A DNA stretch of 64,000 bases, taken from Viscum album (taxonomy: Eukaryota > Streptophyta > Magnoliopsida > Santalales > Viscaceae). The notes beneath the pieces are model-generated. The model saw nothing but the letters and a program-made list of their open reading frames with translations. It had not been told where the DNA came from and searched no databases. The number at the start of each line of letters is the position of its first letter. Position 1 is the first letter of the stretch. Shown one piece after another: positions 36,326 to 47,544 of this stretch. The stretch spans positions 1,545,740,868 through 1,545,804,867 of the forward strand of contig OY728122.1 in NCBI GenBank assembly GCA_963277665.1. Reading direction: 5' to 3'. Made by a program: the position numbers and the translations under genes.

Positions 36326-39300
36326 TCAAGCAAAGTATTGCTTGAGGAACTTGGCGTTGGTGGGAGGAGTTATGCGCTCACCATCCATGGTCACCAAGGA
36401 GTATGCTCCGTTGGGTAAACCTTATGGATGATGTAAGGTCCTTCCCATTTGGGCTCTAGCTTGGGCTGTTTCCTACCGGGAATCATTGGCGCTCAAAGGG
36501 CCAACACTAGGTCGCCTTGCAGAAAAGAGCGAAGGCGAACCTTCTTGTTGAAGGCTCTGGCTATCTTATTCTGATGGCTTTCCAAATTATGCAAGGTACG
36601 AAGCTTGTTCTCGTCTAGTGCTTCCAATTTAGCTAGACGGATTTCGGCCGCCTTATCTGGCGCCTGCTGGTCATAGACTGCAATGCGTAACGATGGCAGC
36701 TGGATTTCAATGGGTAGGATGGCCTCAGCCCCATACACCAAGGAATATGGGGTAACCTGGGTGGAATTGCGAGTCGTCGTCCGATAAGCCCAGAGGGCGT
36801 TGGGGAGCTTGTCTGACCAACTTTTCTTGTTCTGACCAACCATTTTCTGCAGAATGTTAGAGAGGGTTTTGTTGAACGCCTCGATCTGTCCATTTGCCTA
36901 TGCATGGTAACGAGAGGTATGGTTCGAACGGATATTGTACTTGGCGTACAATTTCTTCAGCTCGGCTGCTCGGAAGTTGGTGTCGTTATCGGTGAGGATA
37001 GCGTGAGAGACTCCAAACCGGTAGATGATATTGGAGCTCACGAAGTCGACGATGGAATGGGGTTTGACCTCTTTGAGTGGAAATGCTTCTGCCCACTTGG
37101 AGAAGAAATTTGTAGCAGTTAGGATGAACCTAAACTGGCGAGCTGTCGCCGGTGGATATGGTCCCACGACATCGAGTCCCCACACCGCAAATGGCCAAGA
37201 ATACTTGGTGGAGTGGAGAGGCTCCGACAGCCGATGTAGGAAGTTGGCATGAACATGGCAAGTGTGGCATCTCTTGGCAAACTCGATACAATCATGGATC
37301 ATAGAGGGCCAGAAGTACCCCAACCTCCGGATTTGATGGGACAGCTTGGGCCCAGCCTGGTGGGCACCGCAGGAACCAGCGTGAACCTCTTGCATAACCT
37401 GAGAAATCTCAACTCCTTGAATGCAACAGAGGAGAACACCATCAAAGCTCCGCTTATAGAGGATCTGCTCAAGACTGGGACCGCTCTGGAGGGTAAATTG
37501 CAGTGCGCGGCGTCGGATTCGCTCGCGTTCGGCCCGGTCATCCGGGAGGCAACCATTTTGTAGATACTCGACAAAAGGTTCCCTCCAGTCGGGAGTGGCC
37601 TCAACCACTGTATCTGACGAACTTGGGACCCCTGACGTAGAAGGTTCGGTGGTAATATGGCCTACTCGCAGGCCGTCGTTGTCCTCTAGGGTGACTGGGG
37701 CAATGACTCTCTGGTGTGCCACATGTATGATCAAATCATCTTTCTCGGGTTCTGCGAGCGACGCAGCTAAGCCAGCCAAAGCGTCTGCTCGACCGTTCTG
37801 TGACCGAGAGACATGGGTAACCTCTGGTCGAGAAGAGAACTGGGCCATTAGATGGAGGGTGCACTCCAGAAATGGTACATGCTGCGGCTTCCTGACGACA
37901 TAGTCTCCATTGACCTGCTTGATGACCAGCTTGGAATCCCCTTTCACATGTATATGGGGCACATCGATCTCAAGGGCCAACTCGAGGCCGGTGATGAGAG
38001 CCTTGTACTCTGCCTCGTTGTTGGTGCAGCCTTCTGACAACAGGAATGAGTATGGCAGGACGGCTTGCGTCGGGGTGATGAAGACGATACCCAGACCCAC
38101 TCTGTTGAGCTTAGGATCGTTGAGCCTCCTGTCGATGGGGCTCCGGGAGGCACCGTCGAAGTGCATTTGCCAACATGAGACAGGATGATCGACTGAGAGG
38201 ATTGCCTCATCAGCAAAATCCAGATCCAGAGATTGATCCGCGGAGGTTGGATTAGCAGCTAAAAAGTCTTCCAATGCATGTCCCTTGATGGCCTTCTGAG
38301 GCACGAATCTGATGTAAAACTGCTGGAGGATCACCGCCCACCGCGCTAGTCGGCCAGTCAACATGGGGCGGTTCGAGATGTACTTCAGTGGGTCTACCCG
38401 AGAGACCAACTGTACCTCATGGTGCTGTAGGTAATGTCGCAGCTTCTGTATGGCAAACCCGAGCGCAAGGCAACTCTTTTCGATAGGGGAGTATCTGATC
38501 TCCGTATCGAGGAGCATGCGACTGAGATAGTAGAGGTCGTTCTTTGTCCCCTCATTGTTCTTCTGGGCGAGAAGTGCGCCAAGGGACCGTTCCAGGGAGG
38601 TCACGTAAAGAACCAACGGCTTTCCGGGGACGGGTGGCATCAAGATCGGAGGTTGGAGCAGATACTGCTTGATTTCCTCGAAGGCGGTCCAACACTCTTC
38701 ATCCCACTCATAGGCGGCGCCTTTCTTCATGATCCGGGAAAATGGCTTACACTTGCCAGCTAGATTCGCAATGAATCGGCGTATATAGGCTATGTGGCCT
38801 TGAAGACCTCGAAGCTCTCAAATATTGCTCGGGGGAGGCATCTGGCTGATGGCCTTGATCTTCTCTGGGTCGATCTCAATGCCCCGATATCTAAAAACAA
38901 AGCCAAGAAACTTCACGGAGTGACCCCGAAGGCACACTTTAACGGGTTCATCTTCAGGTGGCGGGAATGGAGGAAACCGAACAATTTCTCAAGGTCTTTG
39001 AGATGGTCCCGGCACTGGCGAGATTTGACCACTAGATCATCCACGTAGCATTCCACCAGCGTCCCGAGAATCGGCTTGAATATGCGATGCATGGCCCGCT
39101 GATAGGTGGCACCTGCATTTTTCAGGCCAAAGGGCATAACCTGGTAACAAAAAGTACCTTGGGGAGCCCTAAAGGCAGTGGACTCCTCATCCTCGGGGGC
39201 TATCCGGATTTGGTTGTACCTGGAATACCCATCCATGAAAGAGAGGGCTTGGAACCCGACCGTGGCATCAATCAATAACTCAGTCATCGGGAGGGGAAAA

Positions 39301-41684
39301 TCATCCTTTGGGCAGTGGCGATTGAGATCGCGGAAGTCGATACAGACTCTGATCTGCCCATTCTTCTTCCTGACTGGCACAATGTTGGCAAGACACTTGG
39401 GGTACTGGACTTCCTTGACGAAGCTGGCTTTGATAAGCTTGTCAACTTCAGCCTCAACCATGGCACCGTGAGAAGGGTGCATCTTTCTAGGAGGCTGCTT
39501 AAACCCAAGATGATTTTTCGGAAGACCAAGGCGGTGAACGGCTACCTGAGGATCTAGTCCTGGCATCTCGCAGTAACTCTAGGAAAACATATCATGGTGA
39601 TGTTTGAGAAAGTCTACGTACCGCTGCTGCTCCTCGGGGGACATGGTTGCACTGAACAATGTGGGTCTCGGATCTGCCTCGCTACCAAGGTTCACCTGTA
39701 CCAATTCATCAACCGTGGTAGAGACTCCTTCTTCAAAGGCGGGGGGAGCATCCTCCAGATCTTCCTCTCCACCTGTGGAGGGATTTCCCACAGGGGGAGC
39801 TGCTCTTGAGCTATCGAACCCTGATGGGAAGCTGGTGCCGGCCTGGGCGGCAGTGGTCATCATATCAGGAGACCCATGCGCCACTGAGACCATAGCGATG
39901 AAGGCAGTCGATCCTATTCCATCTGGCCTGCGGCCCAAGGGGGCACATTTGATGACATCAAAGCAGTGGTGACGCGTCGGCCTGAGTCGGTTGATTCCAG
40001 CCCGGTGGAAGAGACACGTATGACGTACTGTCGTTGCCATAAGCCCGAAATTCTGATACCGCACAGGGGTAGGAGGTTGCGGGATCACCTGAGCCTGCTT
40101 AGTGTAGGAGTACAAGGTGATTTCCCACCGTCGCTTGGACATGGGAACATGCCTTCCTCTTGTACGCGAAACAACAAAACACTTCCCCATGTCGGGGGTC
40201 GTGGCCTCTAACTGATGGATTGGGAAGATGTAGACGTCATCCATACCTGCCCAGGGATCACTTGTGGCCAGGGCGGGTTCAACCTCGCTTGCCAGGATTT
40301 GCTTGTCCTTGCTCTTGTAATAGTCAGCATCCAGATAACGGGCTTCAAAAGAGGCAAAAGGAGATGCATCTCCTTGGAGCACGCCTACTCGACCGTTGAG
40401 GGAGTATTTGAGGAATTGGTGATATGACGAAGGTACAGCTGCATACAGATGGAGCCATGGCCTGCCCATCAATGCGTTGTACATGGTATCCTGGGAGACA
40501 ACCATGAATTCGGTGCTGGCAATTAGGCCACCGAACTGGGTCTTCAAGCGGATTTTTCCGACTGGGGTCTGCTCGATCCTATCATATCCCTGAATTCTGA
40601 GGTCGGAGGGAGTTGGATCATCCTCTGACAAACCCATCTTCCGTAGTGTCTGGGTCGGGATTAGGTTGATCCCAGAACCCGTGTCAACAAGACAGCGGCG
40701 GACTTCCACGCCATTGAACTGGCCAGTGACGTACAATGGGTGAATATGCCCATGTATGGGAAGGTCTTCATCTTCACCGGAGAACGAGATAACTTCCTGG
40801 CATTCGACGTTCTCAATTGCCTCAGCATGGAAGGCTTCCGCAGCTGCTACCTCCGTCTCAAACTGGAGGGGGCTCCTTAGGGCCTCGGCAAGTGCCTCAC
40901 GCATTTCAGACGACAGGCGAAGAGCCTCGAGGATAGAAAGACTTGTTGGAATGCCGACAAGGTGCTTCAGGACATCATACTTTCGTGCCAAACACGAGCC
41001 TCTGCTTACAGGAGGTCGTTCCGCATTTGGAGGCATAGCGGGTCCTGCCGGTTGAACCGGCGGCTGGCTGGTACTGGGTACATCCCACTGCCTACTAGTT
41101 GAGGCCTGGAGAGTAGCCGCCGGATTAGGACTGGACAACGGAGATTGGCCTGCAGCCGGGCAAGACTGACCGCGATACGGACGGGGCAGCTCTGCCTGAT
41201 CTAGTAGCACAAACGGCGGTAGAGGTAGATCTGAGGGCACTAGATGAGGTGGATCATGCTGAGCTCTGCGCTGAGCATGTTGTCTGGTTTCAGTAGTGTG
41301 CACGGCCTGACTGAAAGTGCCCGCTGACGTGCCTCGACGACCCATGTGGTCGTAATTCCGCCGACGTTGACGTCGACTGGGAACATTGTGGAGGCTCGCC
41401 CAGCGTTCCCCCTCGTCGGGAGTCATGTAGGGATTTACCAGCTCCACGGTATAAACCGAAACGTACCCCTGGTTGTCGCTTGATGAATCATCCACCACTG
41501 GGCAGATTCTAGGAGGAATCCCCATTTTCAGGGGGCATAAAGTCGCCAAGAGTGAGGGATAACGATAGCAGTGGGGGAGAACGATTCTTCTTCTTACGTC
41601 GCTGCTGTTTACTCTTTTGAGAAGAGGCCGGCTGGGATGACGACGCAGAGGTATTGGCTGCTTCCTCCGTAGGCTCCGGCTCAT
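36326..41684 (-). pseudogene. pol: Tat pol: protease, RT, RNase H, second RNase H, integrase
   Basis: Protease CLVDTGSGINLIP near 40670-40700. The pre-RT motif at 39556-39590 reads MFS-stop-SYCEMPGLDP where Tat elements have F-x-W-S-Y-x-x-MPGLDP (TGG to TAG). RT keeps YVDD at 39036-39047. The first RNase H is about 38640-38270. The second has FDGAS near 38160, NNEAEYKAL near 38020, GDSKLV near 37940 and NGRADALA near 37790. Integrase has CHTC near 37265, catalytic Asp in WGLDVVGP (about 37180) and LTDNDTNF (about 36995), and Glu in NGQIEAFNK after a TAG at 36898-36900. WEGPY is at 36434-36450, and the end is KFLKQYFA with a stop at 36326. Other breaks: frameshift near 38915, TGA at 38818-38820, a stop at 36493, frameshift near 36410. 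The catalytic residues I checked are otherwise present. Confidence 0.95.
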
Positions 41685-42834
41685 TCAGGCGTGCCCGAAT
41701 GATACCATGGGCACGGGCGACTGTCTTACGAGCCATCCAGTCATCATACCTCTGGGACACGCAGCTGGAAACCTGTTGCCACTCGCCTTTGTCATCACTA
41801 CCGCCGTCTGATCTAACAAAGACACCCGCTACCTGTGTCGGGGCTGGGCCTAGCCTGACTACGTTGTTGTTGACCTGGTCATGGAGCCAGTCATTAAACA
41901 CAAAGCACTACTTAAGGGTATGCCCCAGGATCCGGTGATAGGGGCAGTAGTTGGGGCGATCGGTGAGATTCGTCTCTGTCGGCCTTCTGCACTCAGGTAA
42001 GCGCACAATCCCTTGCCCTAGGGCACTTCGGAAGTAACCGGGGACCTGATCCTCGTCGAACGAGTAAGTATGGTGCCTTCTTTCCGGAAAGGGAGCTCTG
42101 GGAGCCTGGCCCTGACGAGGGGCCGGATGGGCATGCCGAGGAGGCTGTGCCTGATTGTCCCGCCTAGGTGGTGGTGGCGCATTGCGCGGGGGAACCTGTC
42201 GATTCTGAGGCGGTCACTGCTGGGTAGGAGGCTGTGCCTGAGGCGGAGGGCCTCTGCGAGGTTGCGGAGCCGGTGCCACTGACAGTAATTCTAGCTGCCT
42301 GGGGGCTTCTATTTGGGCCACCGCGGCGGGTTCGGCTCTGGCAGCCCTCCTGGCTGGGATCACAGGGGGCAGCAGACGTGCCTGACGAGCCTGTTACAGA
42401 GCTTCCTCGAGGCACTGAGCCTTATCTGAGAAATCCCGGAACCCTCCAGGGTAGTTCTGGGTGATCAGGGAAGGAACCAGCTCTGTTTTAACGTTCCCTA
42501 CACACATTGTCAGCAATTGCTCCTGAGTTAGTGGCATGTCGAGGGAGTATGTAAGCCCCTTCCACCGGGAAATGAAGTCCACGACTCACTCATCAGGCCT
42601 TTGTTTGCACTTGAAGAGGTCTGCGATGCTGGTCTTTCGCGTGGTGGAGCTGAACGGGTATAGGAACTGTCGGCGGAGATCCTCCCAGCCGGTCACCGAT
42701 CCGATAGGGAGTTGGTTGTACCGGACGAATGCAAGGCCCTCCAATGTCTGCACAAAACATCGGAGCTTAGCGGCTTCTTGCTGGGCCGGGGTCCCCAACA
42801 TGGGGCCACACCTGGAAGAAAAATGAGTCAAGTG

Positions 42835-42839
42835 CTGCG
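42835..42839. repeat. Target-site duplication CTGCG (left)
   Basis: Exact copy of 43251-43255, flanking the short solo LTR in gag. Confidence 0.88.
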
Positions 42840-43250
42840 TGTTGCGGAATCACCGGGAGACAGAACGACAGAAAACGAGAAAACGAAAGAAAGAAAAGCA
42901 ACAATGAACACGGCGATTTACGTGGTTCGGGAAAAATCCCTACGTCCACGGGAAAGGCAGAATTTCACTATGATTCGGGAGCACAGAAATTACAGAGGAT
43001 TTCCAACATCAAACCCTAGCCTGAAATGGGCTATAAAACAAATGGAGAAGACGATCACTATTCGAAAAAGTGGCCCGCATCGCTACAGTGAACGGCGGCT
43101 GGCTTTGTCAAAAGCGCTACAGTAAAGTTGACCCCGAAGTCCGCACCGCTACAGTGTCTGTCGGTGTCGGTCGGTCAGCATTGCTACAGTTCCAAAAGTT
43201 GCGGGCCACAAGCATTCGGCCCAACCGGATCGGGCAACACCAATCCAACA
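42840..43250 (+). mobile_element. Short solo LTR (411 bp), probably Copia-type, inserted in gag
   Basis: It starts TGTTGCGG and ends CCAACA, with CTGCG on both sides. TATAAAAC at 43033-43040 favours plus orientation with a U3 of about 190 bp. The segment with TTTACGTGGTTCGG and CTACGTCCACGGG is one I associate with plant Copia LTRs. No coding region. GCTACAGT is repeated four times in the second half (43082, 43116, 43148, 43183). A miniature (TRIM-like) element cannot be excluded, but I see no internal terminal repeats. Confidence 0.87.
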
Positions 43251-43255
43251 CTGCG
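43251..43255. repeat. Target-site duplication CTGCG (right)
   Basis: Exact copy of 42835-42839. Confidence 0.88.
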
Positions 43256-44056
43256 GTGGGTCCCATGTCCTGTTGAATGGCAAGAAAGTGGGGTTCCCAA
43301 AACCCGGGGGTGCGGGCATATCATCCACCCACACGGGATATGTCTTGCCATCCGGTGGGACTGCCACCTACCGCGTTTCCAATGCTTCGAGGCGGGTGAT
43401 GAGTGCCGCCATAGGATCATCCAGGTGGGGGTCCCTGTCTTGACAGGGATCCCTAATCACCAGTGCATTGTCGGGTTATTCGACACGGTACACAGCTTCA
43501 ATGGCTCGTGGAGCGACTGGCGGAACGGCCCTTGGGGCGGCTGGGGGAACCCGGGTTGGATTCCTCTGATTGCCTTGCCGTTCAGGAAGGTTTGGCGAGA
43601 CGTATCGCGCCCTCTTGCCGTGAGTTCCGGCTTCTGCCCTGTCTGCGGAAGTAGCATGATCAGGGTTGCCCGGAGGCATCTCGCCGGGGGGAAATTGTTC
43701 CTGCCCCTGCTGCCCCGGCTTGGGATTACCATAGTCGGGTTGCCGCTCTACAGCGCGCTCGGCCAGAAGTTCGTCGACCAGACTCTTCTGCTCATCGAGC
43801 TGCTAGCGCAATGTGGCCTTTTCGAGGTCATCGTCCGTCTTCTGCACTGAGGCGGATGGGTCGGAGTGCTTGACAGTTCTGACGTGCTCCTTACCCTTAC
43901 CAGCCATCCGACTGAGTACCAGCGACTCGGTGGGTACAGGGAGGCCTAGAAGGTTCCTCTGCTGACGGGTAATCCTCCCTGATGGGTCCAGCAGTGGTGG
44001 TACACCCTCAGGTGGTAAGTCTCCGTCGAGAAACTCAAACTCGTCCTCCTTGTCCA

Positions 44057-46432
44057 CTACATCAGCCATGTGGACCGCGACCCCTCTTGGGGGAATGTCA
44101 TCAATGTCGCATAACGAATCGGGCTTCCGCCGGATAAGACTGAAGAGGAGGGTGGCATATTGTCCCCAGCCACGAACTTGCACATCGGGGTAGCTTCCCT
44201 GATGATTTTGCGGAGTACTTTGAAACTCTGAACGCATTTTTGTTGAAGAGCGCTCTGGCGACCTGGTGATTCGGGGCGCTGGGCCACAGGGAGTGCAGCC
44301 AAATCGATCAGACGGCATTGATCGCCGATTTCTTCGAAGTGCACTTGGCTCCTAGGGTACAACACTCGCTGATAGTGAAGATGAAAGTGCGTCGCCCATA
44401 GGGTTTGGTGAAAGCACTCTACTTCCTCTGGGGCGAGGGATTACGGCGCACAAAAGTTCGACGTTGCCACTGGCCAGAACTTCTCCGGGAAGTGGTCCGT
44501 TGCGAGAATGTTCCAGAAGCTTCTGGGCTCGGATTCAGGGTCTGGCCCCGTATTGCCCCACTCGTCAACCGGGGGCGGCTGAGGGACCGGTAGCGGTACT
44601 GAGGCGGACCGCTGGGACAGTAAACTGGACGGCGGAGAATACGGCGAACGAACTGACTGGCCGCCGAATTTTGGGTCATCCTCTGAAAAGTGAGGTGACC
44701 TGACCACAATATCACGATACGATGGGCTGATAGCCACAGCTTCTGGCGGAGGAACTGCGGTCACCGACGATGGGTCACGCCGTTGCTCTATCGTCGTTGG
44801 TCCCCAAAATAGCTCTCTGTGATCTCTGGTAGAGGGAGAGGGCGCTTCTGGTGACGACGATGGTGATTGCACGGTCGGAACCTACGGGATTTCCACAATT
44901 TCCTCCTCCCGGATGTACTTGCGGAGAGAGGCGGGAATCCGGTGGACTTCGCATTCTGGGAGAACGAGACTGACGCGCCTTGTTCCTGCCCCAGTCCTTG
45001 ACACGGGGGAACGGGGGGGAGAAGGTTCCATCGTCGAGTCGCATTCCCCTTCAGAATCCGAGAAGCGAGCTGGTTTGACCTCCACTCGGGCCTTCCCAGG
45101 ACTCTTCTTGTGGCGGCGACGACCCGCTCTCCTGCCCCAGGATGGCTCTTCAGGACAAGGTTGATTCTCGACATGTAGTCTCGCAGCGGTGTTGGCGTCG
45201 TGGCGGAGAGGACTCCCGCTTGAGACGGCCGGGGTGCGAGGGGCACCAGGGAAAATGTCGAAGGGTGCATGGGGAGGACCTCCATGGATAGCACCCATGT
45301 GGGCAGAACCTCTGTTGGAACCGGCAGGAGCATGGGGAGGACCTCCATGTTTGACGCGGGTGGAGCGAGGCTGACCTTCACCCCTCGGGTTGCCGGGGCG
45401 AGGAGGACCTTCGCCAGTTGCAGAGAGGACGTAGGGAGGATCCCCACGCTGGAGAGGGACCAGATGGGCAATACCTTCACATCGACGGTCAGGGAAAGGA
45501 GGAGGAACTCCATTCCCTGTGTGGTGGGCGCGGGAGAGGCTTCTGCGCCGAGTATCACTGTCGCGGGGCAGGTCTTTATTCAAGATGGGGGTAGCACGAG
45601 GCACACCTCCATGACGAGCTTCGGAGCAGGGAAGGCCCACGCTCAGTGGAATGGTGGTACGGGGAGGACCTCCGTACAGAGTGACATCACCTCGAATTTG
45701 TTTGCGGCGATCACTGCTCAGGCCTGCGACCCAGAGAGTCAACTTAGCCTGCCCGTGGGGCGGTTGGAGCCTTTATCCTGGCTGGGTGAAGGAGTGCCCC
45801 TGCTCAGTGTATGCAGGGACTCCATGATGCATATCGGCGGTGGCTCGGGCCACAGTAACTGTTGACGTCGATGTCCCTTGACGAGCGTCCTCAGCTCGTG
45901 CCCGACGCTGACGTCGGGTCAGACGAGCTGGCGCAGGTGGTGCAGGGGTATAGCCTACCTACTCCTCTGGCGAAGCCGGACGGCGGCGCTGACGCGACCG
46001 GATGGGGGCCCTTTCCTGGAGTCCTTGAATTGGGACTTTGACCGGGCTGAGCCGGACATCACCCGCCTCATTAGCGTAAGGCGAGGAGTCGTTGAGGCGT
46101 TCTGGGGACAGGCTCCCGAAACGATTGAACGTTGGGGTGGGGAGCAAGGGCTCCCTGCGCGGCCTTTGAGGGCGGCGTTGACAGCGGGGCTTGGACGCCT
46201 CCAGGTCCAGGCGGGCCATATCCCGACTTGGGATGACCCCTTCGTCCTCGTACCTACGTACAAGGTTGTTGATCACCCTTCGTTGGATGATCTCTGACGG
46301 AAAGAGGGGACGTGGGCGTCCCGTATTCACGGATGTAGAGGTCATCGTGACGGCAGTGGAGCCACGCGAAGCGGCTGTGTTGGTGTTGCCCCCACCCCTG
46401 CGCAGGCGAGCGGGCAGTGATCGTGTCTCCAT
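44057..46432 (-). pseudogene. Pre-gag ORF1 of the Tat element (about 790 codons)
   Basis: A single frame runs from ATG 46432 (METRSLPARLRRGG) to TAG at 44057-44059, broken by only four stops (45959-45961, 45773-45775, 44882-44884, 44441-44443) and no frameshift over 2.4 kb, so it was a real coding region. The N-terminal third is Arg/Pro/Ser-rich. The middle (about 45680-45230) has repeated GGPP motifs (YGGPPRTT, HGGPPHAP twice, EGPPRP). A basic KKSPGKARVEVK and acidic SDSEGECD stretch follow, then a more globular C-terminal part with FEEIGDQCRLIDLAAL. I recognise no domain. Ogre elements also carry an ORF upstream of gag, of unknown role. Its stop overlaps the gag ATG (44069) by 13 nt. Confidence 0.75.
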
Positions 46433-46724
46433 AGCAGCAACCTGGTTCCTGGGAAACAGGGAGATTAACTTGTCAGCACAGCGAGGAAAAGAATTGACAA
46501 CCAGTGCCCCAACGTCGTTCCGTCTTCCGTGGCCGGTAAGAGGGATCCACGCCGACAACGTTGCAGAACGGAATGCCCCACGTTCTACTGCCCCAACTTC
46601 TTGTGAGTTTCACGCCACGCCCGCTACTTGCTTGGCGGGACCCGGCACTGGATATCTGGATCTGGTGACACGTCAATCTACAGATGTCTCGAACGCTACT
46701 AATCTCCATATTGAGGAGAAGAAC
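46433..46724 (-). other. Leader between primer-binding site and ORF1
   Basis: About 290 nt of untranslated leader in the element's sense. The ORF1 frame is open upstream to at least 46558, so a non-ATG or earlier start is possible, but the first ATG in frame is at 46432. No other signal seen. Confidence 0.5.
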
Positions 46725-46742
46725 TTCACGTCGGGTTCACCA
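46725..46742 (-). other. Primer-binding site complementary to plant tRNA-Trp
   Basis: The minus strand reads TGGTGAACCCGACGTGAA, 4 nt (GAAA) after the LTR end ...CGAAAACA. The plus strand, TTCACGTCGGGTTCACCA, equals the 3' end of plant nuclear tRNA-Trp(CCA) plus CCA as I remember it: 18 of 18 bases. Ogre elements use tRNA-Arg and Athila tRNA-Asp sites, so this choice is distinctive. The tRNA sequence is from memory. Confidence 0.8.
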
Positions 46743-47544
46743 TTTCTGTTTTCGACGCTTTTGTCGGGGCGCGCGCGTCCGTCCGCTTGGGCGCAACAGG
46801 CACGGCTTTCTGTGTTGCCCCGCATTCTCGCTTTCCAAAGGCGGGCGGCATCCGTTCCTTATTCAGGGACGTCTGCTCCTTGATCGAAACCGGAATGACG
46901 GGATGTCGATTCTTCCTTTCGTGGATTCCTCCTCAGAACTCGTCACCTAGTCCGGGTCTCCCTCATAGATTTAATACGTTGTTCGTGAAACTCTTCCCAG
47001 TGTCATGTTTCCATGGACGCCGGTTAATTACACTGCTTCTGTCAGGACATTCCAAAGGGTCCGGTCAGGGCAGCAACCTTCAGTCGGGGGAGTAGTCACG
47101 TCGAGGCATTAGTAACGTGTCTGAACGCTGGAGAATTGGCGTGTCTGTCTTTTGTCCCTTATTATAGGGCTTCTCGAGGGCGTGGAAGCCCGAGGCACCC
47201 CACATCGAGAGCGAGGAATCATATGCCATAGGCATGTATCTGAGGTTTTCCTCAGCTTCCTATGTTTAACACAGGGTATGCCGCAGGTTTAACGTCCAGT
47301 GGAGACAGATCGGCCTGATCAGAACACTAGCTGGAGTGGATCAGATTGAAGAATTCCCCCTTGAGGGGATGCCGATATCGGGGTCGGCCCATGGGCGGCT
47401 TCCCGGACGCTGTGGAGGGGAGTGAAGTGGCATGATCTCACTGGGATGTGGCGGCCCGAGTGAGAATCCGGATGGATGATGGATGGGTGAATGAAGTGGA
47501 GGGGGAATGAAATGGGACCATCTCAAGGGCGACGGTGAAGTTGG

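Larger units (their letters stand above)
41509..44069 (-). pseudogene. gag: Tat gag, interrupted by stops and a solo LTR
   Basis: One frame from ATG 44069 (MADVVDKEDEFEFLDGD) to TAG at 41509-41511, about 715 codons without the solo LTR and one duplication. The retrotransposon gag core is at 42831-42400: FVQTLEGLAFVRYNQLP, VTGWEDLRRQF, DFISRWKGL. Near 41910-42080 lie VPGYFRSAL and PNYCPYHRILGHTL, a Tat-type CCHC-like motif. A basic KQQRRKKKNR tail lies near the end. In-frame stops include those at 43803, 43476, 42586 and 42394, each explicable by one transition. The solo LTR at 42840-43250 plus its duplication adds 416 bp; without it the frame on both sides agrees. Pol lies in another frame and its open stretch overlaps the last 176 bp of gag, so expression needed a frameshift, or an indel happened here. 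Confidence 0.88.

Noticed and set aside
37249..38216. Plus-strand open frames opposite RNase H and integrase
   Set aside because: They mirror the strongly supported minus-strand pol frame and have no motifs.
43128..45865. Plus-strand open frames of 198-240 codons
   Set aside because: They oppose gag and ORF1, whose minus-strand frames stay consistent over kilobases; the plus frames cross the solo LTR edge and carry no motif.
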